Below, piece by piece: positions 16,021 to 26,602 of a stretch of DNA of 64,000 nt. The position numbers and the translations under genes are program-made. The number at the start of each line of letters is the position of its first letter. The stretch's first letter is position 1. The notes beneath the pieces were generated by a model, which saw only the letters and a program-made list of their open reading frames with translations, did no database searches and was not told the DNA's origin. The stretch comes from Staphylococcus roterodami (GTDB lineage Bacteria > Bacillota > Bacilli > Staphylococcales > Staphylococcaceae), in NCBI GenBank assembly GCA_022493055.1, contig CP092781.1, forward strand, positions 1,860,001 through 1,924,000, written 5' to 3'.

Positions 16021-18953
16021 CGTTTCCCGCCTTCCTCTATTTTGTTTAATGTAATCACTTCTTTTGATGGTACAATATTATCTTTAACACATGTGAAGTA
16101 AAGTACTTGATAGTGTTCTGATAATGATCGTAAATAATTCAACATTTTTTCAGTACGTTTTTTATCAAAATGAACAAATGCATCATCAACAATTAATGGG
16201 AAAGGATAATATGGACGTAACACTTTAATTAAGCTAATACGTAATGCTACATAAAGCAATTCTTTTGTAGATTGACTTAATTCAACAGGATCAAATAGTT
16301 GTCCATTTACATGTTTTACTGTAATTGAATCCTCATTATAATTAATCATCGTATATCTTCCATCAGTTAGATGTTTCAATATTTCTACTGCTTCATTAAT
16401 TACTTGTGGCAATCGTTTATCTTTAATTTGTTTAATGTGTTCATCAACTAAACTTTGTAAATAACTTAAACTTGCCCAATCTTTAGCAATATCATTAAGT
16501 TGATTTTTAAGACTATGATATTCATGTCTTAAGTTTGCCAGTGTTGTATCTGTCTCCATATGATTGATTTGCGCACTTAAATCACTAACCTGTGTTTGCA
16601 TTTCTAAATACTGTTCATTATATTCATCAACTTGAGTAGCTAACAAATGATCTTCTTCTTCAAGCTGTGCTGTCGTTTTTTCACTCAAACTTGAACTTAA
16701 TTCATAAGAATAGTTTTGATTTTCAAGATATTTAGTCAAATCATTGAAACGATTCAAATTACTCGTGTATGTTTGATAGTCTTCATGATGTTGATAAAAA
16801 TCTTCTTCTGAAGCAACATTGATATAATCAAATAATGATTTAATTTCATTATTGTTTTCTTCTAATTGTGCTTTTAAATGATTTAATTCATTAGTTGTAA
16901 GTTTTGTATTGTCATTATTAACACGCCATTTTTCATTTGTATCTTCAGCATTTTTTAACCATTGCTGTACATCATGGAATAATGACAATTTATTAAAGTA
17001 TACAAATTGTGATTTAGTTACAGCTTCTGCATGATTATAAAATGTATCTAAATCTTGCACTAATCTTTGACGTTGTTGATTTAAATCACTAATATGTTGA
17101 TCTAATGCTTTAATATTAGCCATTGTAGAAATGCTATCAACAATTAAATCATTTGAAATTTTAGATGATAAGAATAATTCATCTTTAACATTTTCAACTG
17201 TATTTTGTAATTCGTCATGTCGACCTTTTGCATCGTTTAAACGTCCTTCAATATATTGACGTTTTTCTTCTAAAATGTCTTTATTTTTCAAAGCTTGTTG
17301 CCAATGATCACGAACACGATATTGCTCATCAAGATCAAAGTCTAAATCGTAATTTTCATCTAAAATAGCTAACTGTGCTTTAATTTCTTCGATTTCATCA
17401 GTGATTGCTTCACTATAATCTACTTCTTTTGATTTAGCCATAATGATACCGATGATGAATACTAAAGTTAAAACTGCGAAAATAATACCAAATAACATAT
17501 TATTTGAGATAAATGAAAATGCTGCTAAACCAATTCCTGCCAATGTTAAAATGATAAATGTTGTACGTAATAATTTTTGACGTTTTTGCTTTTCTTGTTG
17601 TTCAATTTCAAAACGTTCTTTTAGCTTGCCATACAAGTTCTCTTTTTCATTTAATTCAATGACTTGTTGTGAGTATTCTTTTTTCTTTTCAAATGTTTCT
17701 TCAGGAACGATTTTTTCTTCAACAGAATCTAATTCACTATGAATTGCATTATCTTCGATTTTATTCTCTTCTAGGCTACGTTCTAATTGTTTAATATATG
17801 CAGCTTGTTCTTGTTTATTTTTAATTTGTTCGCTAACATAACTTTTCATTGCCTCTGAGCTATCAACGCCATGATGGGTTTCAGACCAGCCTATATTAGC
17901 TTGCAATTCATCTTTATCACGCTGTTTGTTAGCAATATCTTTTTCAATCGCTGCTAGTTCGAATTCTTTGTTTTTAATTTCATTTTCTTGTTGATTTAAA
18001 CTATTAAATGCATCTATATCTGATTGTTTAACTGGTTCTAATTGACTTGCTTCTTCTTCAAGTTGTGCTAAACGTTCGTTTCTTAAACCAATATCTCTTT
18101 CTAATGATTGCTTATGAGCTCTTGCCTTTTCATAACGATCTATACCTTTTTCAGGGAATGAAATCGGCTCAATGTTTAATTGCTGTTCAAGCGACTTCCA
18201 TTCTTGTGAATGATCGTGTAAAGCGACCTCTTTTTGTTTTTCTTCATGCATCTTAGATAATTGATTAAGATTTTGCTTTAAATGATCTAATCGTCGTGAT
18301 GATTTGTCACGATCGTCAACTAATCGGTGGTACGTTTCCAATTTAGCTTCTTCTTCACGAATTTGACTTTCAAGTTGCTTTAATTGCTCGATTTGCTGAT
18401 TAATAATTGGATTTTTGCCAGACTTTTTATACAGTTCATCTTTTTTACGATTAATCACTTCTCGCATAGATGTAAATTCAGTTGATCCTAAAGCACCTGC
18501 TTGTAATAGATAATCTTGTAATTGCTTTTCATTTAAATTTCTATGGATATCTTGGAGACCTAAGACGTCGAATGAAAAGATACCTTGATAAGTCTTTTTA
18601 GAAATATAATTTAATTTCTTTTGAAGCCATGCATCATCACGTACTGAACCATTAGGTAGGTAAACTTTTACATCACCTTGTGCACTTCCTTTAATACGCT
18701 CAACTTCAATTTCTAAACCATCATCAAGAATAAGAACGAGTTTACCACCATATTGATTACCTAATCTTGGTTCTAATCGTGGTTCTTTTGATTTTTTAGT
18801 TGGAAAACCAAATAATATTGAGTGAATAAATGCTTGAATCGTAGATTTACCCGCTTCATTTTCACCAAATATTTCAGTGAAGTTTTTATTAAATTCAATT
18901 TTACGTTGAACAAATTGACCATAACCATAAATTTCAAGTGATTTAATTATCAT
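16017..18953 (-). CDS. yhaN: SbcC/Rad50-like AAA ATPase YhaN
   Basis: A 978-aa SMC-type ATPase probably partnering the YhaO nuclease in DNA end processing. Walker [11 protein letters not shown] lies near the N-terminus (about residues 31-40), Walker [13 protein letters not shown] near the C-terminus, and long coiled-coil segments with many Gln/Glu heptads lie between. Unusually for SbcC, a pair of adjacent hydrophobic helices (about residues 465-510, [21 protein letters not shown] and [21 protein letters not shown]) sits at the coiled-coil apex, which would anchor it to the membrane. The ATG at 18953 follows AGAGGTGA and overlaps the yhaO 3' end by 11 bp. Confidence 0.9.
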   Translation of the reverse strand: MIIKSLEIYGYGQFVQRKIEFNKNFTEIFGENEAGKSTIQAFIHSILFGFPTKKSKEPRLEPRLGNQYGGKLVLILDDGLEIEVERIKGSAQGDVKVYLPNGSVRDDAWLQKKLNYISKKTYQGIFSFDVLGLQDIHRNLNEKQLQDYLLQAGALGSTEFTSMREVINRKKDELYKKSGKNPIINQQIEQLKQLESQIREEEAKLETYHRLVDDRDKSSRRLDHLKQNLNQLSKMHEEKQKEVALHDHSQEWKSLEQQLNIEPISFPEKGIDRYEKARAHKQSLERDIGLRNERLAQLEEEASQLEPVKQSDIDAFNSLNQQENEIKNKEFELAAIEKDIANKQRDKDELQANIGWSETHHGVDSSEAMKSYVSEQIKNKQEQAAYIKQLERSLEENKIEDNAIHSELDSVEEKIVPEETFEKKKEYSQQVIELNEKENLYGKLKERFEIEQQEKQKRQKLLRTTFIILTLAGIGLAAFSFISNNMLFGIIFAVLTLVFIIGIIMAKSKEVDYSEAITDEIEEIKAQLAILDENYDLDFDLDEQYRVRDHWQQALKNKDILEEKRQYIEGRLNDAKGRHDELQNTVENVKDELFLSSKISNDLIVDSISTMANIKALDQHISDLNQQRQRLVQDLDTFYNHAEAVTKSQFVYFNKLSLFHDVQQWLKNAEDTNEKWRVNNDNTKLTTNELNHLKAQLEENNNEIKSLFDYINVASEEDFYQHHEDYQTYTSNLNRFNDLTKYLENQNYSYELSSSLSEKTTAQLEEEDHLLATQVDEYNEQYLEMQTQVSDLSAQINHMETDTTLANLRHEYHSLKNQLNDIAKDWASLSYLQSLVDEHIKQIKDKRLPQVINEAVEILKHLTDGRYTMINYNEDSITVKHVNGQLFDPVELSQSTKELLYVALRISLIKVLRPYYPFPLIVDDAFVHFDKKRTEKMLNYLRSLSEHYQVLYFTCVKDNIVPSKEVITLNKIEEGGKR

Positions 18954-20139
18954 TTTGTTCACCTCTCATTTCAGCTTTTAAAATTTCTTCAGCACGATTA
19001 ACCAATGCTGTATGATCGAAAGTACCATAGTCATCTAAAAACTTAGATGCACGTGGATTTAAATATAAATCTGACATTGCTTTATCAAACACACCTTGAT
19101 CAACTAATAAATCCGCTGAAAATTCATTAACTAAAGGCGATTCATCATTTTGTGCATATTGAATTTTTAAATCATCAATATATACAAATTGGTTTTCATT
19201 TTCTTCATAGTCAGCAATCATTTCTTCAACTTGCAATAAATCTTGTGGAGAAATTAACGTCTCACTATTGATAATTAGTGTAAGACGATAAAAAGCTTTA
19301 CCTTCTTCTCTCACTTTTTCTTTAAAGCTTTGAATAACTTCATACAAACCTTGTTTAGACGTCTTATCCGTTTCTATTGTTGCTTCTTCAAATCTAATAT
19401 ATTGTGTTGGATAAAATTTAGTTTTTAATTTTAAGTGGTCACCTTCGATTAATAAGCAACCTTTTTCACCTTGCTCATTAAAATGTCTGCCTTGAATATT
19501 ACCTGAATAGTTAATCACAGGCATGTCACTTAATTGTTGACGTTCATGAATATGTCCTAACGCCCAGTAATGATATAATTTACTGTTTAAATCCTCTAGT
19601 ATAAATTCAGTATATCTTTCATTTACTGATGATTTGCTATAAGTTCCATGTAAGACACCAATGTGTATACCCTTTTGACCTTGGCTCGAAGGATATTCAT
19701 CAATTTTATTTTCATAACTTGCTCTATTTTCATAACTAAAACCATGAATATAAATAGTTTCACCAGATTTAGTAATTGCTTCATAGGTCTCAACTTTATT
19801 AGAGAAAACAGAAACATTATCCGGCCAATTTGATGAAATCTTTGATGATAATGGATCGTGATTACCATGACATACGTAAACAAAGATTTGTTCATTTTGT
19901 AAACGTTCAAATTGTTGTTTCAGGAAAATTTCAGCACGCAACGTTCTATTTTCACTATCAAACAAATCACCAGCGATAATTACAAAATCAACATCCTGTT
20001 GTAATGCTATATCAACAATATTTTTAAAACTTTCATAAGCACTTTTTTGAACATCTTCAAAAATTTTAGGGCTTATATGACTCTTAGATTTGAAGGGACT
20101 ATCTAAATGCAAATCCGAACAATGAATAAATTTAACCAT
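18943..20139 (-). CDS. yhaO: SbcD/Mre11-like metallophosphoesterase YhaO
   Basis: A 398-aa DNA exonuclease-type protein. The calcineurin-like phosphoesterase motifs are complete: FIHCSDLHLD (about residues 4-13), IIAGDLFDSEN (about 53-63), CHGNHDP (about 94-100), and the later HGT and ALGHIHERQ. The C-terminal part is the capping domain. It starts at ATG with AAGGAGATATGG upstream. First gene of yhaO-yhaN-yhaM, all overlapping. Partner of YhaN by analogy with SbcCD. Confidence 0.92.
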   Translation of the reverse strand: MVKFIHCSDLHLDSPFKSKSHISPKIFEDVQKSAYESFKNIVDIALQQDVDFVIIAGDLFDSENRTLRAEIFLKQQFERLQNEQIFVYVCHGNHDPLSSKISSNWPDNVSVFSNKVETYEAITKSGETIYIHGFSYENRASYENKIDEYPSSQGQKGIHIGVLHGTYSKSSVNERYTEFILEDLNSKLYHYWALGHIHERQQLSDMPVINYSGNIQGRHFNEQGEKGCLLIEGDHLKLKTKFYPTQYIRFEEATIETDKTSKQGLYEVIQSFKEKVREEGKAFYRLTLIINSETLISPQDLLQVEEMIADYEENENQFVYIDDLKIQYAQNDESPLVNEFSADLLVDQGVFDKAMSDLYLNPRASKFLDDYGTFDHTALVNRAEEILKAEMRGEQNDN

Positions 20140-20307
20140 ACATCCATATCTCCTTAATTTAAGGTTCTAACATCAATTTCGCAAAATCCAACTATTAAAG
20201 CTTTGTCATCACTATTCCTAAAAGATATATTTATGCATCCTATTGAATAGTGATACATTAGCTGATTCATTAAAATCAGTTGATTTTTATTTTTGTCTCA
20301 CAAAAAA

Positions 20308-20462
20308 GAGGTCGGGACAAAAGCGTTTAGGATTTGAGCAGAACCGAATGATGCGCGAAATTGTTTTCCAAATTTTGTCGAATCGTGAGAGTTTCTGCCG
20401 AAAATCCTGCTTTTGGGACGCCGTTAATCGGTTTCCCAGAGCACAAAATCTTTATGTCTCAC
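20308..20462 (+). repeat. Dispersed staphylococcal intergenic repeat, copy 1
   Basis: Begins GAGGTCGGGACAAAAGCG, contains CCGAAAATCCTGC and GGGACGCCGTTAATCGG, and ends ...ATGTCTCA. A second copy, about 90% alike by eye, lies at 28730-28888 in the opposite orientation. I recall this as a common S. aureus intergenic repeat but cannot name it reliably. Confidence 0.85.
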
Positions 20463-20883
20463 CCTCGTGCTTTAGTCAAATCGTGATGTTTCAATTATTA
20501 ACAAGTTTATTATTTCTTCATTTTACCATAATACGCTTCATATCGTCGATGAACATATGAATTTGAGGGATTTTTGTAACAGTTTATTTTTAAAATCATA
20601 TAATATGGTTAAGTTTTTCGAATATCATGTTCAAAAATTCAAATTCTGGAAATAATTTCGTACCTAATATGGTGAGCTTTCGATATTACTCTACTCGAAA
20701 ATGTTAGAACTCTCACAGTAATATTATAAGTTGAACTTCTCAACAAAAAATCGTGAACTTTCTCGGTAGTATTGTTAACACATCCAATAAGGATAGTCAC
20801 GCACTTTAACATTCATGTTGTTAGTAAAAAGTTTTTTATCTCACATAAACGAACATTGCTATCGATTTTATTTGATATAAATA

Positions 20884-20925
20884 AAGACTGCCAACAAAGT
20901 CTCAAACTCTGTCGACAGTCATTCC
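20884..20925 (-). terminator. yheA terminator
   Basis: On the minus strand GACTGTCGACAGAGT pairs (with G:U) with ACTTTGTTGGCAGTC, followed by TTTATTTAT; about 33 bp after the yheA stop. Confidence 0.75.
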
Positions 20926-20957
20926 CTATTCAATGGGCTTATTAATTATATAAAGTA

Positions 20958-21302
20958 TTAGTCAGCGTAAATTTCGTCTAAAGGTTTAACGATAATTTGG
21001 TTGATTTCTTGGAATACTTGACTCATTTTTTGTTCAGCATTCATTAATGCAGAGATGTTTTCATCTTTTTCAATTGCTTGAGCTTGTTCTTGTGCTTTTT
21101 GTAAATCTTCTTCAGCAATTTCTTCACCTTGCATTTGTTTTTGTTGGAAGTTAATTTGTGTTTCACGGAACTCATCGAATAATTTTTTAGATTCTTCGTT
21201 CTCTTTTACATTAGCAAATGCTTCTTTGATTGCTTTGTATTCATCACTTTCTCTTAAAGCTTGTTCTAATTGATTTGCATAATCGTATAAATTTACTGCC
21301 AT
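20958..21302 (-). CDS. yheA: YlbF/YmcA family protein YheA
   Basis: A 114-aa helical, strongly acidic protein of the YlbF/YmcA/YheA family, whose characterised members (YlbF, YmcA with YaaT) modulate RNase Y in Bacillus. Almost entirely predicted helix with Glu/Gln-rich heptads (about residues 20-95). ATG start with AAGGAGTG upstream. Next to yheB as in Bacillus, hence YheA rather than YlbF. The exact role is not known. Confidence 0.85.
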   Translation of the reverse strand: MAVNLYDYANQLEQALRESDEYKAIKEAFANVKENEESKKLFDEFRETQINFQQKQMQGEEIAEEDLQKAQEQAQAIEKDENISALMNAEQKMSQVFQEINQIIVKPLDEIYAD

Positions 21303-21377
21303 GGTTATAGCACTCCTTTGTTGTTGTTAACTTTTATATAAAAATGTTTCGCTATTACTTTAACACATCTCGCTTTT

Positions 21378-22502
21378 TTAGACAAAGATTGCAACCAGTC
21401 CTTGGAAAAACCCTATAATTCCACCTAAAATAAAGCCTAAAGACATGATAAGTTTTAATTCCTTATTTGCAATTTCAATGATTAATTTTTCAATATAATC
21501 TAATTCAAAAGTGTTAATTTGTTCTTCTATTAGTCCACGTAAATCTACTTTTGTCATTATAATTGATAAATGTTTAGATAACTGTAAAATGACTAAATCA
21601 GTTAGCTTTGTAGAAAGTTGATTTTCTATATAGTCAATCAAGTTCGGCATTATTGAAGTAATTGGTTTATTTGCTTGATTACTTATATAAGTCGTCAAAT
21701 ATACCGATACATTTTTGGCAATATCATTAAATTGCGTAGTATTGATTAGTTCATTTAATGGTTTATTTTTGAACGTTTCATACTCATTTGAAATGACTGA
21801 TGTAACTATACCTCTCGCCTTAGGGTGTGAAGTTAATCTTATAAGCTCTTGCTGAATACGATCTGCAATGCTCTCTTTCGTCATAAACATTTGCAACATA
21901 CCAATTAACTTACCTTTTTCATTGAAAAACGTATCCAACATGTCATTAATATCTTGTGTCCCTTTAGCTGAAGATAAATAATTTCTTGCACGATCACATA
22001 ATAAGTCTGTCGCTTTATCTACTTGATTATCTAGTAACGTTACAAATTGATGTGGTAATAGCGCTGCAATCGTCTGATCTTGATGTGTTTGATAATATTG
22101 ATTCAATTGTGATTCAATGTATTGACTTCCGTTAGTTTGTAATACACTTTCTAAATCGATATCTAACTGTGAAGTTAATTGCTGGATAGTTAGCTGATTT
22201 TTAGATATCTTTTGCAATTGTTTCGAAATCATAGAATTAATTGCTTCTTGTGATTTGCTGCTTTTTAATTTTTCACTTATTAAAGATTCGGTAAGTAAAT
22301 GTTCTTCTATAACTTGACCAATCTTAGTTGCGATTTCTTCTCGTCTTTTAGGAATTAATCCAGGTGTAAATGGTACTCTAAATTTAAATATATAATATGG
22401 TTTAAAGGGGTGAAACAGCATTCTAATTGCGATTACATTCGTAATACCACCAATTATCGCCCCTACAACTATCATAAATATAATGATAAATAGTGCATTC
22501 AT
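21378..22502 (-). CDS. yheB: DUF445 family membrane protein YheB
   Basis: A 374-aa protein with an N-terminal hydrophobic helix ([23 protein letters not shown], split as residues 1-20 and beyond) and a C-terminal one ([20 protein letters not shown], about 355-374), separated by a long soluble helical domain. The early [16 protein letters not shown] and [14 protein letters not shown] motifs are the DUF445 hallmark. The family has no proven biochemical function. AAAGGAG precedes the ATG. Downstream yheA is 75 bp away on the same strand. Confidence 0.88.
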   Translation of the reverse strand: MNALFIIIFMIVVGAIIGGITNVIAIRMLFHPFKPYYIFKFRVPFTPGLIPKRREEIATKIGQVIEEHLLTESLISEKLKSSKSQEAINSMISKQLQKISKNQLTIQQLTSQLDIDLESVLQTNGSQYIESQLNQYYQTHQDQTIAALLPHQFVTLLDNQVDKATDLLCDRARNYLSSAKGTQDINDMLDTFFNEKGKLIGMLQMFMTKESIADRIQQELIRLTSHPKARGIVTSVISNEYETFKNKPLNELINTTQFNDIAKNVSVYLTTYISNQANKPITSIMPNLIDYIENQLSTKLTDLVILQLSKHLSIIMTKVDLRGLIEEQINTFELDYIEKLIIEIANKELKLIMSLGFILGGIIGFFQGLVAIFV

Positions 22503-22613
22503 AATTTTGACTCCTTTGTTACAACATAGTTATTCATTATACCACTGTTTTGAACTTTTAATTCATTTTTCAATTTACTTTGTTACTAGTTTTATAACTA
22601 TTTTACATACAAA

Positions 22614-22654
22614 AAAGCGATGCCTCACCTTAATTGGGTGTTCCACATCGCTTT
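22614..22654 (-). terminator. xdrA terminator
   Basis: AAAGCGATG...CACCC pairs with GGGTG...CATCGCTTT, followed on the minus strand by TTTTTT; just beyond the xdrA stop. Confidence 0.85.
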
Positions 22655-22679
22655 GATTATTTATTAAAAGTATATAGGC

Positions 22680-23144
22680 CTAGATATGTACTAATTCTTC
22701 TTTAGCATTTCTGTTAAAGTATGTTTCAGCTTCTCTCATTTTAGAAGTACCGAAAATTGGTTGATTATCTGGATTCAATACACGATAAATATTACTTACT
22801 TTATTACTTTGTAATACGAAGCCATTACGTGTCTCAATGTTATTCCAGTAAATATCACTTGTTGGTGCATGGTTTGGATATGCACAATGATTTCTTGAAA
22901 TTGTTTGAACGATTTCTAATGGATCACAGCCAAAAGTGCTGTTTAATACTTCAGAGTCTCTGAATAATGCACAAATTGAAATACAAGTTGTCCAATTTGG
23001 TAATACTCTCTCTTTTTCAATTTGTACTAAAGTCTTTTTAGAAAGTCCAATTGTTTGCGCCATAGTGTCTTGCGTATAACCAGCCTCTATACGAACCATT
23101 TTAAATTTTGTTTGAATTAAATCTGTAAAACTCTGTCTATCCAT
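22680..23144 (-). CDS. xdrA: XRE-family regulator XdrA
   Basis: A 154-aa DNA-binding protein. The N-terminal helix-turn-helix (about residues 15-55: MVRIEAGYTQDTMAQTIGLS, then KKTLVQIEKERVLPNW) is a standard XRE domain. The C-terminal part (WNNIETRNGFVLQSNKVSNI, YRVLN) is conserved only in staphylococci. Sequence type and position next to airSR match the S. aureus regulator XdrA (N315 SA1665), reported to bind the mec operator, activate spa and influence beta-lactam resistance. The ATG follows AAAGGTAG, a moderate site. Monocistronic. Confidence 0.82.
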   Translation of the reverse strand: MDRQSFTDLIQTKFKMVRIEAGYTQDTMAQTIGLSKKTLVQIEKERVLPNWTTCISICALFRDSEVLNSTFGCDPLEIVQTISRNHCAYPNHAPTSDIYWNNIETRNGFVLQSNKVSNIYRVLNPDNQPIFGTSKMREAETYFNRNAKEELVHI

Positions 23145-23501
23145 TCTGTTATCTACCTTTCTGTTTGGAGAATTTTATCCGGACACAAGAAATTGCAATA
23201 ATACACATTTCTTGAAACACAGATTTCATCTTAATATATTTTTAATAAAATGAAAAGAGTCAATTTCACATTTGTATTAAATTTTGATCAAGTCAACAAA
23301 AGTTAAGTTTACTTTATAATGAATCAAAAGTAAACGAAGTTAAATTTTATGCATAATGTCTACATTTGATAAAACTTACACTTTTATTATGATATCAAAT
23401 TTACAAAGAAAACTGTATAATAAATCCTATCGCTATGAAAAAAATCCTAATAAAATGTTGAAAATTTGACTATTTTTTGACGAATCTACAGGAAACTCAC
23501 T
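23145..23501. other. AT-rich intergenic region upstream of xdrA
   Basis: About 355 bp, no gene seen. It must hold the xdrA promoter and the 3' end of airSR; no clear terminator was recognised. Confidence 0.5.
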
Positions 23502-24125
23502 TTATATTAATTTATTTTCCATTGCATAGATCGCAGCTTGTGTACGATCACTTACTTGTAACTTACTAAAAATATGACTAACATGCGTTTTAATTGTTTT
23601 TTCTGACACAAATAAAGTTTCTGCAATTTCTTTATTTGTTTTGCCTTTAACCATTTCTCGTAACACTTCTATTTCTCTCTTCGACAATTTATTCGTGTAA
23701 TGTGGTTTTTGGCTTACCGTTTCAAATACATCTTGTGCTTTAGGATGTATCATTTTTTCACCATTCATGACACGCCTAATTGTGTCGATTAATTGCTGTG
23801 GCTCAACATCTTTCATTTCATAACCATCTGCGCCTTTATTGATAGCTGAAATCACGTGTTCGTCATCAACATAACTGGTTAAGACTAATACTTTAATTTC
23901 AGGATAGTGCGCCTTAATATATTCAGTAATTTCAATACCATTCATTTCAGGCATAACTAAATCTAATAACACAATATCTGGATGCTCATTATCTTTTAAA
24001 TATTCTAAAAATGATTGACCATCTGAAAAATCTTGAATAACTTCTAAATTTTCAATTGTTGATAATAGAAAACGTAAACCTTGACGAACAATATAATGAT
24101 CATCAACTAATATTACTTTGTCCAT
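23502..24125 (-). CDS. airR: Response regulator AirR (YhcR)
   Basis: A 207-aa NarL/FixJ-type response regulator, partner of AirS. The receiver domain has the acidic pair DD at residues 8-9, phospho-acceptor Asp55 in VLLDLVMPEMNG, and the conserved T and K (LTSY, MKDVEP). The LuxR-type HTH (about residues 143-205: LSKREIEVLREMVKGKTNKE, then VSEKTIKTHV) binds DNA. In S. aureus AirSR responds to oxygen and redox state and controls anaerobic metabolism, autolysis and cell-wall genes. It starts 21 bp after airS on the same strand, forming an operon. Confidence 0.93.
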   Translation of the reverse strand: MDKVILVDDHYIVRQGLRFLLSTIENLEVIQDFSDGQSFLEYLKDNEHPDIVLLDLVMPEMNGIEITEYIKAHYPEIKVLVLTSYVDDEHVISAINKGADGYEMKDVEPQQLIDTIRRVMNGEKMIHPKAQDVFETVSQKPHYTNKLSKREIEVLREMVKGKTNKEIAETLFVSEKTIKTHVSHIFSKLQVSDRTQAAIYAMENKLI

Positions 24126-24146
24126 ATGTTAACTCCTTATACTAAA

Positions 24147-25259
24147 TTATTTGATAGGAATTGTGAATTTAATTTGTGTCCCTTCAGATGGCTGTGACTG
24201 AAATGTCACTTTGCCTTTTAATAATTTAACTCGTTGTTTTATATTGTTAATGCCATGTGACGAACTGATATCAACATCATCTATATCAAAACCTTGTCCA
24301 TAATCATAGACATTTATGTATAGCATTTCGTTCGTTTGTTTTAACATTAAACTCATCGAATTAGTGTTTGCGTGTTTTTTTACATTATTTATGCATTCTT
24401 GTAATGCGCGATATATATTTTCTTCAATTTCATTGGAAAGGTCTATTAAGCCTTCTACATTAACTTTTAATTGAATTTGCATTAACTTACTATAAGCCGT
24501 CAAAGCGTGAAGCAAACCTTGTTCGAGTCCGACTGGCTTAAGTTGCCATATCAATGCACGCATTTCATTTACTGCATTTTGACTTGTCTCTTCAATTGTC
24601 TTAAATGCTTGTTTGGCAATGGTTTCATTCGTCATACCATATGCAGCATGTGCTGTTAACTTTACAGAAAAGAGCATTTGATTTACTGAATCATGTAAAT
24701 CTCTAGCTAATCGGTTACGTTCATTTATTTTTGCGGCTTCTTTTTCACGATCTGTTAAATAAATACGTTTGATGGCTGAACCTAATTGAAATGCAACTGA
24801 TTCTAATAATTCTAAATCTTCGTCACTATAAATTTCAGTATTAGGCGATGCAACATTTAGAATTCCAAATTGCTCTTGACCCGATTTAAGAGGCACTGTT
24901 GCATGATGCGTAATATCATCATTTTGACTTGGATAAGCTTTGGACGCAAGATTGATTCGGGAACAATTAACAATATTCGATGCTTTCATCAACCTGCCTT
25001 GATTAAAAGCTTTAACACACCAACACGACCCATCTTTTATATAATGACAATGTTCTGCCATTAATGAGTGAGGTAAGTCTACATGTGAAACGAGTTCATG
25101 CTCACCAACACTATTTATAAAAAATATCCATCCTGTCGTGAAATTACTGCCTTCGATTAAATATTTTAAAGCGCCCTGCGTCATACTATACATTTCTGTT
25201 TCTTCATTTAAAAATTCAGCAATTTCTTTTAATAAAGCCAGTCGCGTCTTTTGTTCCAT
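24147..25259 (-). CDS. airS: Oxygen/redox-sensing histidine kinase AirS (YhcS)
   Basis: A 370-aa soluble histidine kinase without membrane segments. The GAF domain (about residues 15-165) carries four cysteines, Cys71, Cys79, Cys81 and Cys99 (in EHCHYIKDGSCWCVK and NCSR), which in AirS bind an oxygen-sensitive [2Fe-2S] cluster. The HisKA_3 domain has RDLHDSVNQ with the phosphorylated His189, and the HATPase has ECINNVKKHAN and DYGQGFD. The ATG at 25259 is chosen because TTGGAGCG precedes it by seven bases; an in-frame ATG lies 18 bp upstream. First gene of airSR. Confidence 0.93.
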   Translation of the reverse strand: MEQKTRLALLKEIAEFLNEETEMYSMTQGALKYLIEGSNFTTGWIFFINSVGEHELVSHVDLPHSLMAEHCHYIKDGSCWCVKAFNQGRLMKASNIVNCSRINLASKAYPSQNDDITHHATVPLKSGQEQFGILNVASPNTEIYSDEDLELLESVAFQLGSAIKRIYLTDREKEAAKINERNRLARDLHDSVNQMLFSVKLTAHAAYGMTNETIAKQAFKTIEETSQNAVNEMRALIWQLKPVGLEQGLLHALTAYSKLMQIQLKVNVEGLIDLSNEIEENIYRALQECINNVKKHANTNSMSLMLKQTNEMLYINVYDYGQGFDIDDVDISSSHGINNIKQRVKLLKGKVTFQSQPSEGTQIKFTIPIK

Positions 25260-25420
25260 CAAATCGCTCCAATTCATTTTACGTGTATTTACTATTATAC
25301 ATTGAGTTATTATATTTTAAAATCTTAGACATGAACATGATAAAATGATATTGATGATTTAATAGTTATATTCCGTTGAACTGTTTTGTGATATGATACT
25401 AAAGACTATAGGAGGATTTT

Positions 25421-26242
25421 ATGAAATTTAAAATACCAGAAAACTTTAATGACTTAAGTTTACGAGACATTTTCCAACAACTTAAGCTACCTAAAAAAGA
25501 CTTACACAATTTAAACATGTCTAAAGATATTACAATTAATGATCAATCAGCACGATTAATGGATAAAGTTCATACAGGTGATCAAGTATTTATACCTACA
25601 CCTGAGGAAAAAAGTAACTACGTGCCTAGTTATCGTTATGCACAAATTAAATATGAAGATGATGACATGGCGATTGTGATGAAACCTAAAGGTGTGAAAA
25701 CACATCCGAATGATTTAAAAGAAAGTAACACATTAATGAATCATGTTATCTATACTGTAGATAGTGATTATGTTGAACCAATTCATCGACTGGATCAAGA
25801 AACAGTTGGTTTATTAATCGTTGCTAAAAATCCTTTAATGAAAAAAATCCTTGATCGTATGTTAGAGGAAAATAACATTACACGTATATATAAAGCCAAT
25901 GTAAAAGCATTACTACCATTAAAACCTCAAACGATTGATATGCCAATAGGTAAAGATAAATTCCATTCAAACAAACGTCGCGTTTCACCTACTGGTCAAC
26001 GTGCGATTACGCATATTTTAACTTCTAAAATGTTAAAAGAAAATGTGTGTCAACTCGAAATTAAATTAGATACTGGTCGTACACACCAAATTCGTGTTCA
26101 CTTAGCTGAAATTGGTCATCCAGTTATAGGCGATCCACTATATGGAGACTCAACATTGAGACAATTAGAACTTGAAAGTTATAAAATTGAGTTTATACAC
26201 CCATTAACAAAAGAAGTTATTTCTGTTTCGTTAGATGATTAA
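25421..26242 (+). CDS. RluA-family pseudouridine synthase
   Basis: A 273-aa enzyme that isomerises uridine in rRNA or tRNA; the exact target cannot be read from sequence. The catalytic motif HRLDQETVGLLIVAK (about residues 121-135) contains the essential Asp124, and the later TGRTHQIRVHLAEIGHPVIG is the RluA C-terminal signature. An S4-like N-terminal region (about 10-60) is reduced. AGGAGG precedes the ATG. Divergent from airS; the terminator lies at 26308. Confidence 0.93.
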   Translation: MKFKIPENFNDLSLRDIFQQLKLPKKDLHNLNMSKDITINDQSARLMDKVHTGDQVFIPTPEEKSNYVPSYRYAQIKYEDDDMAIVMKPKGVKTHPNDLKESNTLMNHVIYTVDSDYVEPIHRLDQETVGLLIVAKNPLMKKILDRMLEENNITRIYKANVKALLPLKPQTIDMPIGKDKFHSNKRRVSPTGQRAITHILTSKMLKENVCQLEIKLDTGRTHQIRVHLAEIGHPVIGDPLYGDSTLRQLELESYKIEFIHPLTKEVISVSLDD

Positions 26243-26307
26243 TATCGATAAATACGCATGACATTATGTCGTGTGGTATTGTTTTGTAATTAAATAATGC
26301 ATTAATT

Positions 26308-26347
26308 GAAATCGGATATCTGAAAATTATTTCAGGTGTTCGATTTT
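26308..26347 (+). terminator. Terminator of the pseudouridine synthase gene
   Basis: AAATCG.A.A.CTGAAA pairs with TTTCAG...CGATTT around a short AT loop, followed by TT-rich sequence. Confidence 0.7.
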
Positions 26348-26470
26348 ATGTTGATATTTTGGAAAGCTTTTTATTTTGAGGATTAATTGTAGAATTCCAT
26401 ATATTCTTGTTCAACTGTAGTAAATGTATTTACGAGCGACGCATGATATCATATGCTTTTTTGCCATAAA

Positions 26471-26515
26471 ATAAAGCTTGGAACACTACATCTACATGCA
26501 ATGTCCAAACTTTAT
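26471..26515 (-). terminator. fumC terminator
   Basis: ATAAAG.TTTGGACATT pairs with AGTGTTCCAAGCTTTAT around a 12-base loop on the minus strand, then TTTTAT; about 90 bp after the fumC stop. Nothing else is recognised in the 360-bp gap 26243-26602. Confidence 0.65.
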
Positions 26516-26602
26516 AACTCTTCATAAAATTGGTCTGATGTATTCAATTTGATATAGAGCCGATTTATTATAGCGCCACATTTATTTGATATAACTATTA
26601 AA

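Larger units (their letters stand above)
20140..20957. other. Gene-poor intergenic region containing a dispersed repeat
   Basis: About 820 bp without a credible gene. It contains the dispersed repeat at 20308-20462, about 400 bp of unassigned AT-rich sequence, and the yheA terminator at its right end. The open frame at 20243-20560 lies in the repeat and is not a gene. Confidence 0.6.
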
